In this document: positions 32,557 through 43,346 of the stretch, piece by piece
Layout: every line of letters starts with the position of its first letter
How positions within the stretch are numbered: position 1 is the first letter of the stretch
Assembly: GCA_015501605.1 (NCBI GenBank)
Contig: JADNRZ010000031.1
Location: 248,001-312,000, forward strand
Direction of reading: 5' to 3'
DNA length: 64,000 bases
Source: Panaeolus papilionaceus
Lineage: Eukaryota; Basidiomycota; Agaricomycetes; Agaricales
The notes under the pieces: generated by a model
Told to the model about the DNA's origin: nothing
Database searches by the model: none
The model's input: the letters and a program-made list of their open reading frames with translations, nothing else
Position numbers and translations under genes: made by a program

Positions 32557-34099
32557 TTACTTTTGAAACCATTTTACAAAAAGGGACGCAAAGCCTTTGA
32601 TATAACATGATAGAATATGGGAGAGTCTGGATAGCCTTGACGAATGGGGGAGGAGTGGGGGTCGGGTTCGGCGTGGGTTAGGCGCCAATGGAGGGTTACT
32701 CGAAGATGGCGTATGATATTGGCGAGCGAAGTGAATGAGATCTGATGTAACGACTGCCTGCGACCATGGCGACGAGCATGTCTCTGGATCAGCCTCGTAG
32801 GCAGCATCAAGGTGTGACTGAAGCGCCTTCATCCCAGCTGGACCCATATCGACGATATCGTCCAGAAACGACTGGAATGAGGCCAATACCCCCTCCTCGT
32901 CTCTCAGAATGGACTCTAGAAGCTGAGAATCATTGTTTAAAGACGTATTTGCGACTCTCTTGTCGTCCGCGATGTTGGTAAGATGAAGTTGTGTGTTGGT
33001 GATGCGGTAGAGGAGGTTGTTGCAAGTGAGCAAGTCGTATTGGGGATCCATGTTCTTGGATTTGTCTTTGATGTGATTCCATCCATGATACGGCGTATCT
33101 AGAATTAATAGTGCAGAGTCCTTGCTAAATTCAAATTTGGCGACTTCGATGCGCATCGTGGAAGAGCCCTGATAAATCGGTATACCCTCCATTAGAACCT
33201 CGATATCATTATAAAGCAACAATGATGGCCACAGTACCGCAAATATGTCGTGCTTCAGGCTATCAAGCCGTCGATTGGCATCTTCTAACTGCTTGGGCGT
33301 TGTAACGTTATTCCACATTGTTGTTATTATCGTGATTCCTGAGACCTGGAATGACTGTGCAAAGGCTCTCAGCATCTCGATCGCCCCTCGTTTGGAGCCA
33401 CTCATGCGTATATCTGTGATGGGTAGGAAGTAGAAGATGAGCGGCCGGACGGTTGAGGCAGACTTTCTGAGAATGAATACCACTTAACATGTATCCATGT
33501 TAATCCAGTGATTGAATGTGTACATACCGCAAGCTATCCAATGTCTCCGTGATCATGGTTGTGATTCGGCGCTCTGACATTTTGGTGTCAAGGAAGCCTG
33601 GCGGATCTAGTAGTATGAAGTCATGGTTCTGTTGAGTACTTAAATTAAGCACTCGATACGGAGTGACGTGTTGAGTAACGCTTTCGAGGGAATCTTTAGA
33701 GATGTTGAGGGGATGATCAGGTGAGAGTGACTCGATGTACTAGTGCGAGGAGAATTTGATTATTAAATGGGTGAAAGAGAATGTGGTGGATATGCGGTAA
33801 AATTGTGCTCACGGAGCTCTTTCCGGAACCAGTTGGGCCCATGAGACTGGCAATAAAGTAGCGTTTAAGTAAGTTGGGGTACAAGTAATGCGTTGAGCGT
33901 GAACATACATGTACACCCATAACTGCTCCCCTTTCACGTCTTCGCACGTAATGGGAACGACGCCCAAGTCATCATCAATGTTAAGTCTGTTGTACGCCTG
34001 CGTGACAGCTGACATTGTGCACTCGGTCGGTATGTTACGAGAGAGGGTGCTTGGGGGGTCAATGGTGAGTAGCAAGAATGCTGCACTCTTATCAGACAT
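32557..34099 (-). CDS. GTPase-C: four-exon P-loop GTPase, 448 aa
   Basis: Proposed exons (minus): 34099-33909, 33846-33813, 33739-33528, 33466-32557. The total is 1,347 nt without an internal stop. Exon 1 is longer than in GTPase-A (MSDKSAAFLLLTIDPPSTL). Exon 2 (34 nt) gives LMGPTGSGKSS. Exon 3 carries FILLDPPGFLDTK, so G3 is DPPG rather than DTPG. Exon 4 has FLPITDIRMSGSKRGAIEM and TIITTMWNNV (likely G4), then a long divergent helical region and a basic, Ser/Pro-rich C terminus. Intron positions and phases match GTPase-A. It is a diverged paralogue, probably functional; role unknown. Confidence 0.78.
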
Positions 34100-36165
34100 T
34101 CATCAGATGGATTTAAAGCGATAATAGAACCAGAAGAAGCACACTGACTTCTGAGGCCCGTTATCAGAATTTTGAATATCCTTAGAGGACAGAAATTTGA
34201 TTAGCAATCATATGCACAAGGATTATTTTCGTCGACTGATTGCCATGAGGTTACGGAGTCGGGTCAGCTATATAAATCACACTCAATCGCCCGCCACAAC
34301 CGCCACAAAGTGCACGCATTCTATGTTTTTATGTCTTTAGCGTGACATCGCGAGCATAAATTCAACGTTAAAATAGATGAATGCCATTAGACAGTCTTCG
34401 CTCGTTGAGGACGGACACGGCCACAGGCGGGTACGATCATCGGTTTGGAATTCGTTCATGTAACCATTGGTATATTTTCCCCTGTATTCTCTAGTTGAAA
34501 ATCTCAGACATGTGTAGCTATCGACTGTGTGGAGGTGAAGGGGAGGGCAGAAGAAGGCATCTTCCGCGGTTTTAGCTCGTCTAAACGACATTTATGTGCG
34601 TACTACATGAAGAGCGTGTTTTCCTGCCCAAGTGAAACCACATCAAACCACTTCTTCTCCTCTCGATTTGAGCCCGGTTACTCTTGGAAGTGATCATTTC
34701 TCCTCGTCAATTATACCCCCTAGCTCCTTTTACCTCGTCATTTTCGTCGACATTCCAACTGAGGCGTCAAACACACCCACTTATCTCGTGTCCGGTTTTG
34801 TGTCCAGACTCCAATTTTCTCCCCGTTTAACGGCACCTTCATAAGACTTCTCCAACACGCAACTAACCTCTCAGTTCAGCTCTAAGTGTAAAACACTCCT
34901 ATAATCGGCATGTTTCACATCCAGCCATGTCAACCATCCTTTGACAATTTTCAGATGATGACACTCGAGAGGAAAGCTGCTGAGCTGAAGTCCTTTTCTT
35001 CCCTTATTTCTTGGAAGATTAACGCCTCGTGAAAGTGGCCAGTGACTATTTCAGAAAGATGTGCGTTCGATTACGAATATGAGGCTGAATCCGACAAGAT
35101 ATCACTCTCCCTAATTTCCCCATGACATATAAATTCTTGACCTGTCCTATCGGAAATCAAAGCATCCTTGAATTATGATTTGCTTCCTATGTACGCGAAC
35201 GCTGGATCTTCTTAGACTTGCTACACATAGTCGGAATGAGGAAGGAACATGAGTTAACCCACCCTTATGCGTTCATTCTCATTCTCCTCCCTTGATCTTT
35301 GAATACAGAATGAACTAGTACATGTATAGAGGCATTCCGTTGGATAACCCACATCGGCGCTTCATGATGATCTTACAACATACAGAGTCGGAATTCAAAA
35401 AGGAAACGAGAGCTAACTGACATTTATGCTCCTCTCTTGCTCTCCTGATGCTTGAATATACTATGTTATCTACCAAATTCATTGAGGCTCTCCGTCGTCA
35501 CTCCAGTTACGAAAATGAGAGTAGAACCAGAACAGACGAGAGCTTGTTGGACTATAGCACTGGGTTATAGTAATACAGAGATTCCGGGCAGGCAAGCATC
35601 GGATTATGGGAAATCGGCACGGAACGAAGGATCTAATGGCGGGGGATATGAATGACGCAAGTTCCGGGGTGCGATAACCAATGGGGAGTGTGGGGTATTT
35701 TAAGCTAAAGCCTTCGGAAGATGGATGAAGCTAGATGTATGTTCGTATGTCGAAGAGGTTAAAAGTGTGTTATTGGGGAGGTGAGGTAGGTAAGGTTAGG
35801 TTATCTGGGTGATTTAAGTTTGAGGAGGCGAGGTTGAGATGGAGCGTGAGGTTCGTATATGATAGAGTGGTGGCCCGGGAACCATGTTGATCGTCTGACA
35901 AAAACCACTGACTGATGTCATGCAATCTTCCCAAATGAAAAGATCAGCCTGTCAATATGACAATTCAGATATGAGCACACGAGCACGATTAGTAGTTCAT
36001 AGTTCATTGAGCGTAAAGGTAAAGAAATGCGGACGCTGGAGCTGGTCGTCGGATGTCGGGAATGGGGAATGCCGAGAAGGGTGAGCATGTGATATGACAA
36101 CGTTGTGCGGGGTTCAAGTAACAACAACAACAACAACAACCACCACCACCACCCACCCCCAAATT
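34100..36165. other. Intergenic; diverged duplication and a microsatellite
   Basis: No gene is supported. A diverged direct repeat is visible: GTCGGAAT...GAGTTAAC...TTATGC...CTCCTCCC...TTGAATA occurs from about 35230 and again from about 35390, an offset of about 160 bp. Close to LINE-B there is an (AAC)n/(CAC)n microsatellite at about 36118-36158. Confidence 0.45.
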
Positions 36166-36169
36166 CCGA

Positions 36170-39100
36170 AAATTCGCTCGCACGTCAATAAACCAGACAC
36201 ACCTCTTTAAATAAATTAGATTAAAACAACTCTAGATTGACGCTAAGAACATATCTGAAATTTCTAAAAAGAAAATCAAAGAATTGGAGCCCGCAGTCCC
36301 AATAAACGGCCAACATCAGGGCATCATGAACGTCCCACCCAACCCCTCCACTCCCACCCGACCAGGTAATCATATCCTACTCACACCTTTCACTCCACGT
36401 ACCCCTATGCGCCCCCGTGCCCGACCCCAAGGAGAGCCACAAGCAGCTGACAATATGCAGATCCAGGACGTAAATCTTCCTACTGGTACAAATCTCATAA
36501 TTCGTGGTATCGGCGCCAACAAGAAGAACTCCAACCCAGTCGAAATCCTGACCAACATTGTCTCTCAAATACGCATAACCGACCCTTCCCTCATACCCAT
36601 AATCATCAAGCCGTTCTCACTGCGCAACGCAAACGACTGGACCACCACCTGCTATGTACATATAGATCCCAGCATCCTTTCACGCACCTGCGCTGATAGC
36701 GAACCCCGTACCGACCTCCTCGAGCAATGGAAGGTCAAGTTAGCATCGCACAACTCAACGTGGGACGTGGCGTGGACCCCTGCAAAGAACGGTCAAGACA
36801 AACGCATGTGGGTTCGCTTCCCAGACCTTAACGACCCAATCAACCAGGAGGAGGCCAGAATGAAGGTTCTTGAATGGGCTGCAGCCCAGAAATATACGGT
36901 GTGTAGCTCCTACCATCATAAAGGTGGCATTACCCTCACGATGGCGTTCCCCAAAGATGTCGACCAGATTATCAGCAAAGATCGTGTCAACATCAGTGGA
37001 CTCGTAGCCAAGGACAGACTACAACGGGTATCAGCAGGACGACAGATCGAAATCCTCCAACCCTTTGAACTGATAGTCCTAGGACCCTTATCCGAGTACG
37101 ATGGCCTCGACGACCTCATCACGCAATGGCTTGAGGATGAGTTTACCGACAGCGGAGAATCGACTCTCGCAGGCACTCGAAATCCTCCAGGTGAGCATGA
37201 CACATTTGTCTTCAATATGACAACGTGGGCCGCAACGGCCAACGTACTAGCCCCCAACCACCAGCAGTCCTTCAGAGAGGCATTCAACAAATACCAAATC
37301 CTTCCCCCGCAATTGCTCCACACAGCCAACACAACATCAACATTCCGCATCCGTGGATCTATCCGCGACGACTTCTCCAAAGGTGCTGAGACGATGAACA
37401 AGAATCTCCTCACCATGTCCCGTCGCCTTGACGATTTTGAACAGCAGAATAAACAGCAGCATCTCGCTACTCAGCTCCAGATTAGCTCCGTATCAGCGTC
37501 TCTCAATGAAGTTGCAAGATCTGTGCACAGCTTGGAGGACCGTGTCACGAAGACCCAATACGCCATCCTCGCGCAATCACGCGAGCTCGGTCTCAATCGC
37601 AACCTCACTGACAACTCCACCAACATCCTCAACCTCAAGATGCAAATCCTTCTCGAGCGAGACACAGACAAAAAGAATGAACTGCAAAACCTGCTCTGTG
37701 CGATGGAAGCTCAAAACATCATACTTGGGGCAGCAATCAAAGACTCGTCTGACGACTTCGCCGCCATCATCAATCAAGGGCCATTGACCTGTATCACAGC
37801 ACTGCCGAGTATACCAGCTCAGCACCAGCAACAGACTAACCCACTTGCATCCTCCTCCAATGTTTCAATGCATGCTGACGCAACTCCTCCACAGGAACAG
37901 ATGTCCATCAACAAGGAGCTCACTGGGAGTGCCGGAAAAAGAAAGCGTGTGGAAGAAGGTGGTACCGACTCCCCAGAACCAGCACTTATAAATCTCGCAA
38001 ATGATGCAGCAATGGTACGTCATTATATTAATATTCTCTCAAACAAATTAAACATGGCTCATGGCGGTACTCCAGTCTTTGTGACGGCCGCATGCCCCCA
38101 ACCCATCTCACGCCGTCCTCGTACATTGTGCGCGTTCTTTGGAGTGTTGGATAACCTGAAAGATATGAATGAATACCGCTCGAGCCTTTTTGCCCCCGTT
38201 TCTAGAATCCATGTGTCAAATAATAGCACTATTATCAATACATGCAAAATATGTTTGATGCTAATCCTCATTGCGACTGTATTTGGAATGCTCCCGATGG
38301 CGAAAGCGACCCCAACAGCATCGGTACACACAACCACCCCACTACTGTCAATCTACGCTCTCAATGCCAATGGGCTTATACAGCCAGTCAAACTAAATCA
38401 TATCAACAATGTCATCAATGCGCATAAGCCCCATGTCTTTGTTATTGGTGAAACGAAGACACAATCTAAGCTAAGCAAATCACTACCATACCATGACTAT
38501 GATATCTACGAAGAGCCTGGCGAACAATGTGATGGACACCACATTTTTAAATGGGGAATAGTGATGGGAATCCGAAAGGATCTCCAGATTACTCAGAGAC
38601 TTGAGCTTAAACAGCTATCGTTCAAAGGCAGAGTTATTGCAATTGACATTATTCTTGGTCGATCAGGCAGGACACATCGCTTAATCGGAGCATATGCCCC
38701 ATGGAACCCTGATGACGACGTAAAAACAAGAGCCTTCTGGGGAGATATGACTGATATATGTAGCTCAACCACCCAGTCATGGACACTAGCAGGGGACCTC
38801 AATGCAACTGTATCAAATATGGAAAGAAAATCAGGTGGACAGGATGCCAGAAGGCAATTCACTAAATTTCTACAGGACACAAATGGCCGTGATCTCTGGA
38901 GCGACAACGAAGATCGCACACGCAGAATGGACTGGACATGCAAAACGAGCGCAGCCACAGATGGAAATATCATTGATTGGGTAGTGTCGTCCTCCAATAA
39001 TGTTTACAGTGCCGAAATCTATGTAACTGACAAATATACTGACTGGATACCCTCAACGGACCACCGAGGGATCATGTCAAGGATTAATTATATATTTAAC

Positions 39101-42100
39101 TCTAATAGTACAAGTACAACTGATGAACATTTGTACCAGGAATACACCCGCATTCCATCCAGCAAACCACGGTTGAAGATACCAACAAAGAAGGAAAAGG
39201 AAAAATATGGCTTATTCCAAGAAGTGGTGGACAAAGCTATTAAAGAGAAGTCTCTTGACTCACGTACAATCCATGATGATGACTCCTTTATTCAACAGTA
39301 CACCGATCTCATCAATGTCATAAACGAAACCGGGTCACAAGTGTTTGGACACCGAAAATCATTCAAACCATCAACGACCACAATAACAAATGGTACGATT
39401 CAAAATCTCATGTGTCAGATACGCACAGCAGGAGCTGCCATTCTCTATGAGAGATCACACCAGACGCATCATGTATCAATGCGTGCTGAAAGATACCATG
39501 CCACATCAAAGGTCGTATTCGAGAATCGCAGGCCTACCTCTGATGTGGGGATCATGAACACACCTTGGACGCTTGCGCGATTCTTACATCATGAGCGCCA
39601 AAAATTTCACAAAGCTCTCTATGCTGAGCGTGCAAAAGAAATCATGACGCGCGCAAAGAAAGCAGATAAACATCGTATTTGGACAGGCCTGAATGGCTCA
39701 ACCAAAAAGATGCTGCAATCTACACTATTCATACCACTCCCGCTCGCTCTAAATGATGTGGATGATCCTGAAAAGATTGTGAGCGATCCTGAAGGGATCA
39801 AAGCCACAACACGTGAATATTTTAATCGCCTCTATGACCACACCAGAATACCAGTAATGCCGAAGCCATGGCTTACCAGTAAATCTGTTGTGGAAGTCAA
39901 AGCAAGGGTGACCTTGAACCCATTTCAGTGGCCGCGAAAAACAAGCCTTGATGACTTTCGTGCTATGATTCGACGCGGAAATCACAGCCCATCACCTGGG
40001 CCTGATAGATGCGAGAAATGGACCATCAAGGCACTTTCTGATTCGGCACTGTCACTGGTACTTGACCTTCACAACTACGAAGTCATGAACTCGACATTTC
40101 CAGGAAATGTGAAAGATATGTGGCTGACAACCATATACAAAAAGGGATTACGAACAGATCTCCGAAATTGGAGAGGCCTCTGCTTTTCGAATTTTCTTGC
40201 TAACTCACCAATGACATGGCTAAACCAATGCCTGATCAAATACTCCTCGGAGAAAAATATTTTACCAGATACGCAGGTAGCAGCACAACCAGGAGTACAA
40301 ACGCGCGACTTAATGAGCTATCTATCAGCAATCAAATGTTGGGCACACCGCCACAAACAACCTATATACGCAATAAAGAGGGATCAGATGAAAGGATTTG
40401 ACTACCTCTCTCCAGATGGCTTCTATGATGCAGTGAATGCTTACGGACTTCCCTCTGAAATAATAGATCTGGACAGAGCCGCACAACATGAAGTAAAATG
40501 CTATATACAAACAGCTTACGGAGCAACAGATCCAATAACCGTATCAGGAGTCAGTAAACAAGGAGGCCCAGCATCACCGCTCAAATCAACGTACACAACT
40601 AGCATGGGCCACTACTACCTGCGCGACATACTAGAGAACGACTCTGATGCCCTTAGAATCACCACAACAAGCAATAAAAGAAATGACCCGCATACGACAG
40701 ATGCAAGTCTAGAACTTATGGTAGCCATGGTTGAAGCAACAGACGACTCCTACATCTTCTCGAAGACAGCTGAATCGCTCCGACAACACACTTTGACTAT
40801 GGAACGATTTCAATATGCATATGGATGGCTTACAAACTGGATAAAGTCGAATGCATACGTGCTTGCACCAAACCCAGCCGTCACATACCCGCTAACGTTG
40901 ACATTTGACTCTGTAACAGTAGGACCAAGGGAAAACCCCCTTACCATCACAAACAGGACTATAACCCTTATAAAGGATGACATGGACTTCCTACGAACAA
41001 AGGTTGATAACCCTGGTGAGCGTTTCATTGAAATGAAAAATATAATTGATACCTTCCAATTCCCGACTGTGATAGGCCGGCTTCCCATCACGGTGCTACG
41101 AAAGATCGTAGCCCAAAATGTTGTATCAAAATGCCGAGCCCTCCTATCTCTCCAACCGATTTCGAAGACAGATGCGACGACACTGGACAAAATGATCATC
41201 AAGAAAGTGCATGATGCACTCGGTTTCCCATTCCTACCCTCCACCGACATCGCACTCATGCCGATATCTGAACACGGCTTCGCATTCCCCTCAATAACAA
41301 ACATCAATGCAAGCCTAGCAGTTGAAGGTCTGAACAGAGACCTAAACCATCACATACCGGCGTACCGCAATATGGCCCTCATCACACTGGCAGACTGGAC
41401 ATGCGATAAATCAGGATGTCGAAACCCGCTGGAGGACGGAGGACTCACAAAAGACTTCGCAAAACAAATGAAGCAGATACCTGCGAGCTGGATAACGGCG
41501 CAGAAAACCATGTCAGCAACAGGGCTATCCCTGAGAAGAACAGATCAATCAGACATACTACGAGGTGAAGTCTCCATCTCCCATGCTGTGAACATCTGCA
41601 ATCACAAACTTGAACAAACCGACAGGAAAGTTAACGGGACAACCCTACTGTCCCTCAAACGGATGGGAATAAAGCACCTTCGTGACATAGGAAAATGGAA
41701 AATAACCGATGAAGGAAGAATAAGGATGAAGGTATCAGAACTAGGAACGGACAACAGGAAATGGACCCATGCAGCGCGCGATAACTGGACAAAAGTCAGA
41801 AAAATGATTGAAGAACAGCTGGAAATGACCGACTTAGCAACGATGCCTGATCTCACAATTGCAAAGCCCCAGAGAGAAAACCGCGCTGAACAGTATGTTC
41901 ACATACTGGCAAAAATCGGATCGGCAGGCAAATCAATGCACACAGATGGAAGAACATGGGCAACAGATGGATCAGCGATTCCTGCAGCGGCGAAACTCCT
42001 CGAGACAAAGCAAGTCACTGGTGCCGCAATTGGTCCAACATCCCTTGTACTCCGTGTACCAGGGCGAAACATCTCTATCTTACAAGGAGAACAGACGGGT

Positions 42101-43346
42101 TTAATCATCGGACTGAACGAAATAATAAAACACAATGCTCACCACTTTAACCAGGAACATAAAATTTTCACCGACCACCTCAACTCTGTAAGGCTCATAA
42201 AGGACAGCCAAACCCTAGTTTCCCAAATACCGCGACTGCGATACATGAATGGCCGATCCTACTACAGATGGATCATTACCCTCCTTGAGAGAACGAAACC
42301 AAACATGACAGATGTCCAATACACCCCTGGACACTCCAAAGAAAATACGATGGCAGCCAGAATGAACGATGAGGCAGACATGCTTGCATCAACAGCTCAG
42401 AAAAACTTCATGAACCAAGCGGAAATCCCTGCCCCTACCTTCCACATGAATGACTTTACCCTACACCACTCGAATGACGGATGGATAGAGTCAAACATCC
42501 CCAGCTACATCGATGCGCGACTAAATGAGAAGAGGATGAACGAAGTCCATGCGCGAAACGATCACCGCATGGCCAAATCAACACGTGATAGCCACTGCCC
42601 ACCGCCCGAGTACCCTTATCTCAAAGCGACCTCAGCACATTCGGCAGCGGTCCAACTGTATGCAAGATCAGGACAACTACCAACTGCAAATATACTCAAA
42701 AAGAGAAACATCATGGAGGATGATATCTGCAGAATGGAGTGTGGCAACTACACGGAAACGCCGAGGCATATTTTCGTGATCTGCTCGAAATACGAAACAT
42801 GGAGGACCGATGCAACAAATGAGGTAGTCAAACAAACGAAGTTGAAGGCGGAAACGATGGAGATCCCGGAAATATTAGCGCAGAACCTCATACATGCAGC
42901 TGAGTCACTCTTCCGAGATAACGAACTTATATGGCCACTACATGTTTCCCTCTATTACTTAGGACAGATCCCAAACATCGACTCGCTTCTGACTGGCGAT
43001 GAATCGGAACCGCTCACACACATGAAGAAACTACGGATCAAAGCCCACATCTCATCGGATTGGCATACATCAGCAATACGACTAACCGGCAGAATCTTTG
43101 GAGACTTTCAGAAACGAATGGCTGTTGCCAACGGATGCCCGCGAAGGGGTTTAACTTTCAAATAGGACAGACTTCGCACCAGGATACGTTAGCTTTCCCC
43201 ACAGGGGTTTTGATGCACACGTTATCACTGCCATTTACATTCATTTCACATAATTTCTTACCCAACGGTCTATCGAGGTTAGTCGTGTACAAACCTTAGT
43301 CTCCTGTAGGCATAGATAGATATCACTTTGTAACAATTGTAACAAG
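36170..43346 (+). mobile_element. LINE-B: apparently intact single-ORF LINE
   Basis: The element is built around one 6.84-kb open frame. The 5' boundary is not visible; the microsatellite at 36118-36158 may be its edge. The 3' untranslated region ends near TTGTAACAATTGTAACAAG (43329-43347), a short tandem TTGTAACA unit of the kind that ends some LINEs instead of poly-A. No target duplication was found. It shares no obvious close identity with LINE-A. Confidence 0.8.
36326..43165 (+). CDS. LINE-B polyprotein: ORF1-like region, endonuclease, RT, RNase H (2,279 aa)
   Basis: I start at ATG 36326; the frame is also open upstream from a TTG at 36284. The N-terminal 600 residues hold a Pro-rich start, a helical region (about 360-430, coiled-coil-like) and a basic patch (KRKRVEE). 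A hydrophobic stretch follows near 635-655 (ICLMLILIATVFGML). The AP-endonuclease domain runs about 670-915 (YALNANGLI, GETKTQ, AGDLNATV, STDHRGI). RT motifs are RDQMKGFDYL near 1352, KQGGPASPL near 1410 and ATDDSYIF near 1471, so the box is ATDD rather than YADD. RNase H is at 1877-2020 (WATDGSA, YTPGHSKEN). A C-x3-C...H-x4-C motif lies near 2135. There are no stops, so the copy may be young. Confidence 0.88.
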   Translation: MNVPPNPSTPTRPGNHILLTPFTPRTPMRPRARPQGEPQAADNMQIQDVNLPTGTNLIIRGIGANKKNSNPVEILTNIVSQIRITDPSLIPIIIKPFSLRNANDWTTTCYVHIDPSILSRTCADSEPRTDLLEQWKVKLASHNSTWDVAWTPAKNGQDKRMWVRFPDLNDPINQEEARMKVLEWAAAQKYTVCSSYHHKGGITLTMAFPKDVDQIISKDRVNISGLVAKDRLQRVSAGRQIEILQPFELIVLGPLSEYDGLDDLITQWLEDEFTDSGESTLAGTRNPPGEHDTFVFNMTTWAATANVLAPNHQQSFREAFNKYQILPPQLLHTANTTSTFRIRGSIRDDFSKGAETMNKNLLTMSRRLDDFEQQNKQQHLATQLQISSVSASLNEVARSVHSLEDRVTKTQYAILAQSRELGLNRNLTDNSTNILNLKMQILLERDTDKKNELQNLLCAMEAQNIILGAAIKDSSDDFAAIINQGPLTCITALPSIPAQHQQQTNPLASSSNVSMHADATPPQEQMSINKELTGSAGKRKRVEEGGTDSPEPALINLANDAAMVRHYINILSNKLNMAHGGTPVFVTAACPQPISRRPRTLCAFFGVLDNLKDMNEYRSSLFAPVSRIHVSNNSTIINTCKICLMLILIATVFGMLPMAKATPTASVHTTTPLLSIYALNANGLIQPVKLNHINNVINAHKPHVFVIGETKTQSKLSKSLPYHDYDIYEEPGEQCDGHHIFKWGIVMGIRKDLQITQRLELKQLSFKGRVIAIDIILGRSGRTHRLIGAYAPWNPDDDVKTRAFWGDMTDICSSTTQSWTLAGDLNATVSNMERKSGGQDARRQFTKFLQDTNGRDLWSDNEDRTRRMDWTCKTSAATDGNIIDWVVSSSNNVYSAEIYVTDKYTDWIPSTDHRGIMSRINYIFNSNSTSTTDEHLYQEYTRIPSSKPRLKIPTKKEKEKYGLFQEVVDKAIKEKSLDSRTIHDDDSFIQQYTDLINVINETGSQVFGHRKSFKPSTTTITNGTIQNLMCQIRTAGAAILYERSHQTHHVSMRAERYHATSKVVFENRRPTSDVGIMNTPWTLARFLHHERQKFHKALYAERAKEIMTRAKKADKHRIWTGLNGSTKKMLQSTLFIPLPLALNDVDDPEKIVSDPEGIKATTREYFNRLYDHTRIPVMPKPWLTSKSVVEVKARVTLNPFQWPRKTSLDDFRAMIRRGNHSPSPGPDRCEKWTIKALSDSALSLVLDLHNYEVMNSTFPGNVKDMWLTTIYKKGLRTDLRNWRGLCFSNFLANSPMTWLNQCLIKYSSEKNILPDTQVAAQPGVQTRDLMSYLSAIKCWAHRHKQPIYAIKRDQMKGFDYLSPDGFYDAVNAYGLPSEIIDLDRAAQHEVKCYIQTAYGATDPITVSGVSKQGGPASPLKSTYTTSMGHYYLRDILENDSDALRITTTSNKRNDPHTTDASLELMVAMVEATDDSYIFSKTAESLRQHTLTMERFQYAYGWLTNWIKSNAYVLAPNPAVTYPLTLTFDSVTVGPRENPLTITNRTITLIKDDMDFLRTKVDNPGERFIEMKNIIDTFQFPTVIGRLPITVLRKIVAQNVVSKCRALLSLQPISKTDATTLDKMIIKKVHDALGFPFLPSTDIALMPISEHGFAFPSITNINASLAVEGLNRDLNHHIPAYRNMALITLADWTCDKSGCRNPLEDGGLTKDFAKQMKQIPASWITAQKTMSATGLSLRRTDQSDILRGEVSISHAVNICNHKLEQTDRKVNGTTLLSLKRMGIKHLRDIGKWKITDEGRIRMKVSELGTDNRKWTHAARDNWTKVRKMIEEQLEMTDLATMPDLTIAKPQRENRAEQYVHILAKIGSAGKSMHTDGRTWATDGSAIPAAAKLLETKQVTGAAIGPTSLVLRVPGRNISILQGEQTGLIIGLNEIIKHNAHHFNQEHKIFTDHLNSVRLIKDSQTLVSQIPRLRYMNGRSYYRWIITLLERTKPNMTDVQYTPGHSKENTMAARMNDEADMLASTAQKNFMNQAEIPAPTFHMNDFTLHHSNDGWIESNIPSYIDARLNEKRMNEVHARNDHRMAKSTRDSHCPPPEYPYLKATSAHSAAVQLYARSGQLPTANILKKRNIMEDDICRMECGNYTETPRHIFVICSKYETWRTDATNEVVKQTKLKAETMEIPEILAQNLIHAAESLFRDNELIWPLHVSLYYLGQIPNIDSLLTGDESEPLTHMKKLRIKAHISSDWHTSAIRLTGRIFGDFQKRMAVANGCPRRGLTFK

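Noticed and set aside
36284..36325. Extending the LINE-B protein to 36284
   Set aside because: That position is a TTG codon; the first in-frame ATG is 36326, which is the more likely start.
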